Part shown: positions 27,139 through 34,507 of the stretch, one piece after another | How positions within the stretch are numbered: the stretch's first letter is position 1 | Layout of the letters: each line of letters opens with the position of its first letter | Assembly: GCA_947259925.1 (NCBI GenBank) | Contig: CAMYOG010000053.1 | Location: forward strand, 217,567 to 281,566 | Direction of reading: 5' to 3' | Origin: Thermoanaerobaculia bacterium | GTDB taxonomy: Bacteria > Acidobacteriota > Thermoanaerobaculia > Multivoradales > JAHEKO01 | DNA length: 64,000 nt | Notes under the pieces: generated by a model | What the model was told of the DNA's origin: nothing | Database searches by the model: none | The model's input: only the letters and a program-made list of their open reading frames with translations | Translations under genes and position numbers: made by a program

Positions 27139-27184
27139 CTGATCCCCCCTGATCCGCTCGCGTTTGCCGGTATCCTCACCAACC

Positions 27185-29593
27185 ATGGCGCCGCGCTTCG
27201 ACGACCAGAACCTGGCTCTCGAGCTCTCGGTCGCGGATCTCATCGACGCTCGGCTGCGGCGCAGCCTCGGCTTCGCCAACCGGGGCGGCTACGAGCGCCT
27301 CTGGATGGGCCAGGCGATTCACGCCCACTATCAGGAAGAGGCGCTGCATCAGGACCCCAGCTATCAGCGCGAGGTGCACATCGCGGTGACCCTGGAGCAC
27401 CGCGGTTGGCAGGTGCGCATCCAGGGACGCGCCGACGGGCTGCGGCGCGACGGGGACGAGCTGGTGGTCGAGGAGATCAAGTCGGTCCGCCGTGGCGGCC
27501 AGCTGCCGCCCGTGACCCGCGAGATCTACGAGCGGCAGGCGCTCCTCTACGCCTGGATGCTGAAGCGCTCCGGGGAGGAGCGGGTACGCGCCGAGCTGAT
27601 TCTGATCGAGATCGGCAGCGACTACGCCGATCGCGAGGCTCTAGAGCTCGACGAGGCGGCGATCGACGAGCTGGTTCGCAAGCGAGTCAACTCCCTGCTC
27701 AGGAGCTGGGAGAACGAGCGTCAGGCGGCCGCCGAGCGCCGCACCGCGGCGGCGGCGCTCGCCTTCCCCTACCCTGCCATGCGGCCCGGCCAGCAGGAGA
27801 TCGTCGACGCCGTCACCCGCGCGCTCGACCAGCGCGAGCACCTGCTGCTGGAGGCGCCGACCGGCATCGGTAAGACCGTGGCGGCGCTGATGCCCGCCCT
27901 CCGCTACGCGCTCCAGAACGACAAGCGGATCTTCGTCCTGACCGCCAAGACCCTGCAGCAGCGGATGGCGACCCAGGTTCTCGAGCTTCTCAATCCGGAT
28001 CGGGCGTTTCATTCCCTCCAGCTGCGCGCCAAGGCGAAGATGTGCGCCAACGGCGAGGTGCTGTGTCACGAGGAGTTCTGCCCCTACGCTCGCGACTACC
28101 ACGCCAAGCTCCACCAGACGGCGATCCTGCGGCAGCTGCTCGGCGAGGCGAGGACGCTGCTCCCCGACCCGATCTTCGAGCTGGCGCGCGAGCGCGAGGT
28201 CTGCCCGTTCGAGGTCAGCCTCGAGCTGACCGGCCACTCCCAGGTCGTGGTATGCGACTACAACTACGCCTTCGATCCCTACGTCTCACTGACCGACTTC
28301 GCCGAGGAGAACGACCTCGGCGACATCATCCTGGTGATCGACGAGATCCACAACCTGGTCGATCGCGGCCGGGGCTACTACAGCCCGGAGCTGAGCGCCA
28401 ACGTCGCGAGCGCCACCGCCGCCGCGCTCGAGCGGGGCAAGGCCGCGATCCATCGGCGGGCGGCCGGGCTCTGTGCCGCGCTCGAGCGACTGATCGCCCG
28501 GACGGTCACACTCGCCCTCGAAGACTCGGCCGCCGGCGCCCGCGCGGTCGAGGCGATCCTGCCCGAGGACGAGCTCTGGGGACTGCGCGCCGCCTTCGAC
28601 GAGGCGTTCGTCGACTACATCGAGCATCAGCGCGAGACCTCGACCTTCCAGGTCGACGATCGGTTCGTCTCCCTCTACTTCGATTTCCTCCGCTTCCTGA
28701 ACGGCCTGGTGATCTCGGCCTCGGACGCCTTCAACCACTGTGTCGAGCACTCCGAGGGCGACTCCAGGCTGCGGATCCTGTGCAAGGACCCGGGCAGGTT
28801 CCTGGGCAAGGTCCTCAATCGTACCCACGCCGCGATCGGATTCTCCGCCACCCTGTCACCGTCCGCCTTCTACCGCGACCTGCTCGGTTTCGACCCCGAG
28901 CGGACCGGTGAGCTCCGACTGCCCAGCCCGTTCCCGGTCGAGAACCGCCGCATCGTTATCGACGACTCGATCTCGACCCTCTGGCGGCAGCGCGCCGCCA
29001 ACTACCGGCCGATCGCCGACCGACTGGCGGCGCTGGCGACGGCGGTCCCCGGCAACTGCTTGGCGCTCTTTCCCAGCTACCTGTTCCTGCGGGAGGTCCA
29101 CGAGCGGCTCTCGGTGCCGGGCCGCCGGGTGCTGGCGCAGTCGCGCGGTGACAGCGACCAGCAGCGGAACGAGATCCTGGAGGCGCTGCGCTCGCCGCTC
29201 TCGGGAGACTGCCTGGTGCTGGCGGTCGCAGGCGGCGTCTTCGCCGAGGGTGTCGACTACCCCGGCGACATGCTGCGCGCGGTGGCGGTGATCGGGCCGT
29301 GCCTGCCCGCGGTCACCCTCGACCAGGAGCTCCTGCGCCGCTACTACGACGAGCGCTTCGAGCGCGGGTTCGAGTACGCCTTCGTCGTCCCCGGCATGAC
29401 CCGGGTGGTCCAGGCCGCCGGACGTCTGATCCGTTCGTCGCAGGACATCGGCGTTATCGCCCTGCTCGATCAGCGCTTCCTGAGGGAGCCCTACCGTTTT
29501 CACCTGCCGCTCGATTGGCTCGGCGACTTACCGCCGGAGGCTCTGGTCTCGGTTCCAGCCGAAGCCGCTCGCGAGTTTTTCGACGGCGTCTGA
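27185..29593 (+). CDS. Helicase of the XPD/DinG family fused to an N-terminal PD-(D/E)XK nuclease domain
   Basis: 802 residues from ATG 27185. The first 190 residues look like a RecB/Cas4-type nuclease: GRADG (Asp84), VVEEIKS (Glu97, Lys99) and a later YERQALLYAWML helix. The helicase part has Walker A EAPTGIGKT (223-231), VIDEIHNL (a DEIH version of the DEAH box, 385-392), and motif VI VVQAAGRLIRS. Four cysteines (287, 294, 299, 340) are placed as in the XPD 4Fe-4S domain. Fusions of this kind are known in COG1199 and are presumed to act in DNA repair, unwinding 5' to 3'. It stands alone between a palindrome and a minus-strand terminator. Confidence 0.88.
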   Translation: MAPRFDDQNLALELSVADLIDARLRRSLGFANRGGYERLWMGQAIHAHYQEEALHQDPSYQREVHIAVTLEHRGWQVRIQGRADGLRRDGDELVVEEIKSVRRGGQLPPVTREIYERQALLYAWMLKRSGEERVRAELILIEIGSDYADREALELDEAAIDELVRKRVNSLLRSWENERQAAAERRTAAAALAFPYPAMRPGQQEIVDAVTRALDQREHLLLEAPTGIGKTVAALMPALRYALQNDKRIFVLTAKTLQQRMATQVLELLNPDRAFHSLQLRAKAKMCANGEVLCHEEFCPYARDYHAKLHQTAILRQLLGEARTLLPDPIFELAREREVCPFEVSLELTGHSQVVVCDYNYAFDPYVSLTDFAEENDLGDIILVIDEIHNLVDRGRGYYSPELSANVASATAAALERGKAAIHRRAAGLCAALERLIARTVTLALEDSAAGARAVEAILPEDELWGLRAAFDEAFVDYIEHQRETSTFQVDDRFVSLYFDFLRFLNGLVISASDAFNHCVEHSEGDSRLRILCKDPGRFLGKVLNRTHAAIGFSATLSPSAFYRDLLGFDPERTGELRLPSPFPVENRRIVIDDSISTLWRQRAANYRPIADRLAALATAVPGNCLALFPSYLFLREVHERLSVPGRRVLAQSRGDSDQQRNEILEALRSPLSGDCLVLAVAGGVFAEGVDYPGDMLRAVAVIGPCLPAVTLDQELLRRYYDERFERGFEYAFVVPGMTRVVQAAGRLIRSSQDIGVIALLDQRFLREPYRFHLPLDWLGDLPPEALVSVPAEAAREFFDGV

Positions 29594-29601
29594 GCCCGCA
29601 C

Positions 29602-29630
29602 AAAAAAAGGCCCCACCGCGGGCGCGGGGC
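29602..29630 (-). terminator. Rho-independent terminator for the ferredoxin operon
   Basis: Read on the minus strand, a GCCCC...GGGGC hairpin (29630-29610) with a GC-rich loop is followed by seven T residues (29608-29602). It lies about 180 bases beyond the stop of the small gene at 29813, the last of the ferredoxin operon. The stretch 29631-29812 between them holds no gene I can support. Confidence 0.65.
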
Positions 29631-29812
29631 GTTGGATGAGGAGGGAGAGGGATGGGTTCCCGTTCCTCCTTCCCTGGGGTACGGGCCTCCCCGCGAGACC
29701 GTTCACTCGAATCGAAGCCCAGGAAGGGCGACCACGGCGAGGAGGTGCAGCGGTAGGGCCGCGAAGCGCCTCCCGGCTGCTGTCCGCGCCGCGCTGGCGG
29801 ACCCTGGAGGCG

Positions 29813-30013
29813 TTACTTGCCCTCTTCGCGCCGGCGGTACTTGCTCAGGTGCTCCTCCACCAGCCGGTGGACGCCGACACGCTGGAGCTCGGCCGAGAGG
29901 CTCAGAATCTGGTTGGCGCCCAACGGGTGCTCCCTGAAGACGACGTCCAGCACGCGCTTGAGAGCCGCCTCCAACTCCGGGTCGGCCGCGGGAGTGCGGG
30001 GCTCGTCAGCCAC
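29813..30013 (-). CDS. Small conserved-looking hypothetical protein
   Basis: 66 residues beginning MADEPRTPAADPELEAALKR. It is mostly helical and charged, with a middle LGANQILSLSAELQRVGVHR and a basic C-terminus. It has no signal, Cys or membrane segment. Its ATG lies eight bases inside the 3' end of the ferredoxin gene, which supports real, coupled translation. I do not recognise the family. A role with the ferredoxin is inferred only from coupling. Confidence 0.65.
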   Translation of the reverse strand: MADEPRTPAADPELEAALKRVLDVVFREHPLGANQILSLSAELQRVGVHRLVEEHLSKYRRREEGK

Positions 30014-30374
30014 GGCTCTCCGCCGCCTCGTGCATCTCTTCGGGATCGTAGTCGTAGAGCAGCGAGCGGACGGTGAGGCTGGGCGCCACCGCGACCCCCT
30101 CCTCCCAGCTCCACATGTCGATCGTCTCCCACGGGCAGTAACGCGCGCAGAGCTGGCAACCGATGCAGCGCTCGAGGTCGACCTCGACCAGCTTCATGAA
30201 ATCCGGGTGCTCCGGTCCGGGCACGATCTCGATGCAATCGACCGGACAGAAGGCGATGCACGCCTCGCAACCGGTACAACCGGTCTGATCGATCACCGCC
30301 GTCTGCTTCGGCGGTTTGGGGCGCGGCGCCTTGTCGATCTCGATCTTGTACCGGTACGGAAACTCGTCACTCAT
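30006..30374 (-). CDS. 2[4Fe-4S] ferredoxin
   Basis: 122 residues from ATG 30374. Two cluster motifs are clear: CTGCEACIAFCPVDC and CIGCQLCARYCPWE. The spacing between them holds a longer loop (EIVPGPEHPDFMKLVEVDLE), as in RnfB/NuoI-like ferredoxins. The N-terminal 35 residues are basic and Pro-rich, and the C-terminal tail is acidic. It is a cytosolic electron carrier whose partner is not evident. An upstream ATG at 30410 is possible but would overlap the divergent promoter region. Confidence 0.9.
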   Translation of the reverse strand: MSDEFPYRYKIEIDKAPRPKPPKQTAVIDQTGCTGCEACIAFCPVDCIEIVPGPEHPDFMKLVEVDLERCIGCQLCARYCPWETIDMWSWEEGVAVAPSLTVRSLLYDYDPEEMHEAAESRG

Positions 30375-30426
30375 GAACGGGGTCCCCTGGAATTCGGGGG
30401 ACTGTACCACGTGACAGAATCACCCG

Positions 30427-31341
30427 ATGCCCCCGGCGCCGCTTGCCGAGCGGCTCGCGCGCTACCTCGCGCGACCCGGACAGGACAGCTTCGAGGAGCT
30501 GGCGCTCGCGGCCTTCGCCGAGGTCTACGAGAGTGACCCGGTCTACCGTGAGCTGTGCGAGCGACACGCGGCCAGCCCCGACTCCGTCGGCGACTGGCGA
30601 GCGATCCCGACCACCCCGGCGACCGGCGAAGACCGGGAGTCGGCAGCCGCCGCACCCGCGGCTTGGTACCGGGACGCGGCCGAGCGAGCGTTCCAGATCG
30701 GCTGTCTGACGGCTCTAGACGCGCCGGCGATCCTCCAGATGGTGCCGGCCGCCGACCCCGGCGCTCTCGACCACGAGCTGGCGGCCGGGTTCGCCCAACG
30801 GTTCGGAGGTGGGACGAGCGCGGTCGACGGCGCGCGCATCGACGTCGTCGCTGCACGGTCGTGGTTGGCCGGCCGCCAGCGCGACCACCGGGCTGCCCTA
30901 CTCCTCGCCAGCGGCGCCTCGCTTCGACGACTGCTGACCGCCCTCGAGCGCCAGGACCTGCGGTTCCAGCTCGCGCCCGGCAGCCGGGCTGTGCTGATGG
31001 GCGGCCCCGACCCGCTCTCGCCGGCCGGGATCGACGACCTCCCCGTGCTGATCTCCGAGCGACTCGGCCTTACCCGAGCTGCGCTCCTGGTCCGCTACAC
31101 CTGGGACGGTGTTCCGACCGCGCTCTACGGCCGGCTCGACGGCAAGGGCAGGCTGGAGAGCTCCGCCGTCAGCCCCTGGCTGCGGGTCCGCGCGCTTGAG
31201 CCCGAGACCGGCCGGGAGCTCGCGGCAGGCGCCAGCGGCCGCCTGGCGGTTCTCGACCTGACGATCCGTGGTCGACCCTTCCACATCGCGACCGGGAGCG
31301 CCGGCACGGTCGACGGCTCGACCGTCCGCGTGCTCCCCTAG
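30427..31341 (+). CDS. LuxE-like acyl-protein synthetase family protein
   Basis: 304 residues. The N-terminal DSFEELALAAFAEVYESDPV then YRELCERHAASP and VGDWRAIPTTPA resembles LuxE-type acyl-protein synthetases, which adenylate or transfer acyl groups. The rest is too divergent to call motifs with certainty. A later Gly-rich MGGPDPLS and TWDGVPTALYGRLD are the only other landmarks. It is divergent from the ferredoxin gene. No luxCD relatives adjoin it, so bioluminescence is not implied; peptide or polysaccharide modification is possible. Family assignment is moderate. Confidence 0.5.
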   Translation: MPPAPLAERLARYLARPGQDSFEELALAAFAEVYESDPVYRELCERHAASPDSVGDWRAIPTTPATGEDRESAAAAPAAWYRDAAERAFQIGCLTALDAPAILQMVPAADPGALDHELAAGFAQRFGGGTSAVDGARIDVVAARSWLAGRQRDHRAALLLASGASLRRLLTALERQDLRFQLAPGSRAVLMGGPDPLSPAGIDDLPVLISERLGLTRAALLVRYTWDGVPTALYGRLDGKGRLESSAVSPWLRVRALEPETGRELAAGASGRLAVLDLTIRGRPFHIATGSAGTVDGSTVRVLP

Positions 31342-31360
31342 CCCTAGCCCGAACTTCGGG

Positions 31361-32185
31361 CTAGCCGATCAGCTTCTGGAGGGCGCTCTCCGGACGCCGC
31401 CAGTCGTTGCCGGTCAACCGCCCGACCTCTTTGTCGTCGACGAAGACGACGCCGGTCGGCACCGACTTGATCCCCAGCCGCCTCGCTTCCGCGTCGCCGC
31501 TGAACTCGCGCGCCAGGCCGTAGAAGGCGAACTCGATCTTCGAGCCCTGGGTCTGTTCGGCGAGCTTCAGGATGCCGGGCACGGTCTGGCCGCACGCCGG
31601 ACACCAGGTTCCGAAGAAGATCTGGACCCGCACGCTCTTGCCCTGCGCGCGCAGCGCCTCGACGATCTCGGCAGACGGCTGATAGTAGCTGGCGCGCTGC
31701 TCGTACTCGGGGCTGTGCTCGTAGATGCTCGCCGGCGGCTGAAACCCGACCAGGGCGGGCTTCGGCTTGAGGCGGACGTCGCGACCGTCGACCTCGAAGA
31801 CGACTTCCACCCCTTCGACCCGGAAAGCGGGCTCGGAGGCGTAGGTCGGATCGGGCAGGAGATCGATCGAGCCGTCGCCGTTCTCGGCCATCTTGAGCAG
31901 GCTCACCTTCTCCACGGTTCGGAACCGGGGGCGGATCAGGATCGGCGCCTCGAGGTCGGGGGCGATCACCAGCACCGCCTGTGCGGCCTGCGAGCGATAG
32001 ACCCGTGCATCGTCGACGACACCGCCCTCCATTTCGATCAGGTAGTCGCCGGTCTGAAGGAAGCCGGGAAGGCGCTCGCCCGCCTGCGCGAGCAGGGTCG
32101 TACTCCCAAGAAGCATCATCGGGATAAGCAGCGAAGCTGCCACGCGCGCCATCCGGCGCGTCATTCTGTCGGTCGTCACGTTCAT
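31361..32185 (-). CDS. Secreted thioredoxin-like protein
   Basis: 274 residues from ATG 32185. A signal peptide covers about the first 35 residues (LLIPMMLLGSTTLLAQAGE). Residues 36-165 form an unrecognised beta-rich domain. Residues 175-274 form a thioredoxin fold with active-site WCPAC (QIFFGTWCPACGQTVPG) and cis-Pro in KSVPTGVVF. It is probably a periplasmic thiol oxidoreductase. It lies 101 bases downstream of a MauE-like membrane protein on the same strand, a pairing that suggests a shared redox relay. Confidence 0.82.
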   Translation of the reverse strand: MNVTTDRMTRRMARVAASLLIPMMLLGSTTLLAQAGERLPGFLQTGDYLIEMEGGVVDDARVYRSQAAQAVLVIAPDLEAPILIRPRFRTVEKVSLLKMAENGDGSIDLLPDPTYASEPAFRVEGVEVVFEVDGRDVRLKPKPALVGFQPPASIYEHSPEYEQRASYYQPSAEIVEALRAQGKSVRVQIFFGTWCPACGQTVPGILKLAEQTQGSKIEFAFYGLAREFSGDAEARRLGIKSVPTGVVFVDDKEVGRLTGNDWRRPESALQKLIG

Positions 32186-32286
32186 GGAGTCTCTCTCTTC
32201 GGGCATCAACGGGATTCTAGCGTCAAAGGCCAAACGCTGGTCGCTTTGCGTGCGAAATCCATGCCCTGGGGCTCCGGCGGTCGCGG

Positions 32287-33231
32287 CTAGAGCGGCGGCA
32301 GCCCGGCCCAGGTCGCGGTCACGACGCCGCTCTCGACCTGAAACGACCGCGGCTGTCGCCGGTAGAGAGGCCGGATCAGGGCGAGGGGCACCTCCCGGAT
32401 CTCGAACGGCGGCGCCCACTCCCAGTAGAACGCCTGCCGCTCCTCTTCGAGCGAGTCGGTGGCCAGCCAGACGGTCGGGCCGTCGCCGAGGGCGGCCGCG
32501 CTGAGCGCCTCCATCCCGGTGCGCAGCTCCTGATTGTCGAGGCTGGCGATCACCACGATATGGCTCCCCACCTGGAGCTGTGGCATCAGAACGTCGAGGC
32601 AGATGCGGACGGTCTCGTCGGTATCGCGGCCGGCGCAGAGGTCGGCCAGCTCGACTCCCGGCTTGAGTCGCGTCGCCAGGTCGTCGAGCGGCAGGTTCGG
32701 AGCCTGCCAGGCGAACAGGGTGGCCGCGATCGTCAGAGCCGCCACCGCCAGCACCCGCAGCCGCTCGGCCGGGATCCGTCCGGGGCGGGCGAGGAACGCC
32801 AGCAGGAGGCCCGGCAGGAGCATCGCCAGGTCCTGCCAGAACGCTTCGGCCGGAGTCCTCGAAAGGAGGTTGCCGAAGCAGCCGCACGAGCTCTCCTCGT
32901 CGACGAGCCCGTTGGCGAACCGCCAGTAGGCCCGGCCGTTCAGGAAAACGAAGAGGGCGACCATCGCCGCGGTCGGTATCAGCACCCAGAGCCGCCGCAG
33001 GCCGAGGATCAGCGCCAGGCCGAGCGCCGCCTCGGCGACGATCATGATCACGCTCCAGGCCGACGCGGGCAGTACGATCGCCAGCCCCTCGGACTCGATC
33101 AGCTCGGCGAACGCCAGCGGGTCGAGCGCCTTGGCCCAGGCCGCGAACAGGAGCACCGCGCCGAGGATCCAGGCGCCCACGGTCCCCAGCCAGAAGCGCC
33201 AGTCGCGGCGAGTCTCACCTGGCCAACTCAT
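32287..33231 (-). CDS. MauE/DoxX-like membrane protein with a C-terminal soluble domain
   Basis: 314 residues. Four to five membrane segments lie in residues 15-165, with the MauE-type motif SSCGCFGNLLS between segments 3 and 4. MauE is a membrane factor for maturation of methylamine dehydrogenase, but relatives occur widely with thioredoxin-like proteins. The C-terminal 120 residues (SHIVVIASLDNQELRTGMEA) look like a thioredoxin-fold domain without a CxxC. No mauABD genes are present, so the role is likely general disulfide chemistry. It is first in an operon with the thioredoxin-like gene. Confidence 0.75.
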   Translation of the reverse strand: MSWPGETRRDWRFWLGTVGAWILGAVLLFAAWAKALDPLAFAELIESEGLAIVLPASAWSVIMIVAEAALGLALILGLRRLWVLIPTAAMVALFVFLNGRAYWRFANGLVDEESSCGCFGNLLSRTPAEAFWQDLAMLLPGLLLAFLARPGRIPAERLRVLAVAALTIAATLFAWQAPNLPLDDLATRLKPGVELADLCAGRDTDETVRICLDVLMPQLQVGSHIVVIASLDNQELRTGMEALSAAALGDGPTVWLATDSLEEERQAFYWEWAPPFEIREVPLALIRPLYRRQPRSFQVESGVVTATWAGLPPL

Positions 33232-33306
33232 TGCACGCCGATCCTACCCTCAGCAGCCGATCGGCTCAGTGGCGCGTCTCACCCGCTTGCGCGAGCCCGG
33301 GCTCGC

Positions 33307-34458
33307 TCACGGACAGCGGTAGGCGGTCGAGCTCTCGGCCGTGCAACCCCAGCTGACCTCGACGCTCCCTTCGCCGGCCTCGGGGTCCGAGAACCGGACC
33401 TTGGCCTTGCCGTTGGTGTTCAGAACGCCCCGTACGGACTCGCCGTTCGACAGCCGTACTTCGTAGGCGTCGCCGCCCAGCCCCCTGGCGAGCCGCACGA
33501 CCAGTCCGCGCCGCGAGCTACACCTCGCCTTGGCGATTCGCTCCGAGCCGCGGCAGACCGAGCGCCGTGACAGGAGCGCCTCGAGGATCGCGCTCCTCCC
33601 CTCGTCGGTCAGGTGGATGAAGTGATCACCACCGTGGATCGTCCACAATTCGACCGAGCCGCCCGGCCGGCACGCCCCCAGCTGACGGAGGTCATCGGTC
33701 TCGGCGCCCGGCACCACGAAGTCCAGGTCCAGCACTCGCGGCGCCGGAACCAAGCGGCCCGAGCACCCGTTGTAGCCCGACCAGATGGCGGCCGTCTCCA
33801 GGGCTCCCGGATAGTCGTGACCTCGGAAGCTGCCGCCGTCGTAGAGCCAGACGTCGTCGAGTGTCCCGTGCATATGGAGGACGTGCACCGGCTTGAAAGG
33901 TCGGCAGTCGGCGGGATTCGCGAAGGTCATTCCCGCCCAGCTGACGATGGCCGTGATGGTCTCGGCGTGATCGCACGCCATCCGATACGACATGTAGCCG
34001 CCGTTGGAATGGCCCATGAAGTAGATCCGCGTACGATCGACGTTGCATTGGCTCTTGACCGCTTCGAGCAGGTCGCGCAGGTAGCGCGAGTCGTCGACCT
34101 GCTCGCCGAAGTCGTTGCAGCAGACCGGCGTGGCGTTCCAGAACTGGTAGCCGTTTCGGTCGACCAGACCGTCCGGGCGGACGTAGATGAAGCCGAGCTC
34201 ATCGACCAGGGGGCCGAACCCGAATGCCTCCTCGATTCGAGCGCTGGAGGCGCCGTGACCGTGCAGCGTCACCAACAGCGGCAGAGGGCGCGCCGGATCG
34301 TCCGTGTACGAGGCCGGCACCTGCACCGCGACCGGACCCCTCCCCAGGTCGATCGATAGATCACACTCAGCCGCGAGCTCGCCGGCCACCAGCCAGCCAG
34401 CCGCCACCAGGAGTATGCGCATGGTCCGCGACAGTGCTCGAACCCATCTCTGCTGCAT
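33307..34458 (-). CDS. Secreted alpha/beta-hydrolase esterase, PHB-depolymerase/LpqC-like
   Basis: 383 residues from ATG 34458, chosen for its GGAGG eight bases upstream and because it gives a normal signal peptide (MRILLVAAGWLVAGELA within residues 13-32). The hydrolase core has LLVTLHGHG (oxyanion), nucleophile elbow GHSNGGY, HGTLDD (Asp) and GGDHFIH (His). The family includes polyhydroxybutyrate depolymerases and feruloyl esterases. Several Cys pairs suggest disulfides (PVCCNDFGEQVD, for example). The last 80 residues form a small extra beta domain. The substrate is unknown. Confidence 0.85.
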   Translation of the reverse strand: MQQRWVRALSRTMRILLVAAGWLVAGELAAECDLSIDLGRGPVAVQVPASYTDDPARPLPLLVTLHGHGASSARIEEAFGFGPLVDELGFIYVRPDGLVDRNGYQFWNATPVCCNDFGEQVDDSRYLRDLLEAVKSQCNVDRTRIYFMGHSNGGYMSYRMACDHAETITAIVSWAGMTFANPADCRPFKPVHVLHMHGTLDDVWLYDGGSFRGHDYPGALETAAIWSGYNGCSGRLVPAPRVLDLDFVVPGAETDDLRQLGACRPGGSVELWTIHGGDHFIHLTDEGRSAILEALLSRRSVCRGSERIAKARCSSRRGLVVRLARGLGGDAYEVRLSNGESVRGVLNTNGKAKVRFSDPEAGEGSVEVSWGCTAESSTAYRCP

Positions 34459-34507
34459 CAGCCACACCTCCCCGGCGATACTCGACAGGGATACCGCGAG
34501 GTCGAGT

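Noticed and set aside
30427..31341. Bioluminescence (lux) gene
   Set aside because: Only a LuxE-like sequence is present; luxA, B, C and D relatives are absent.
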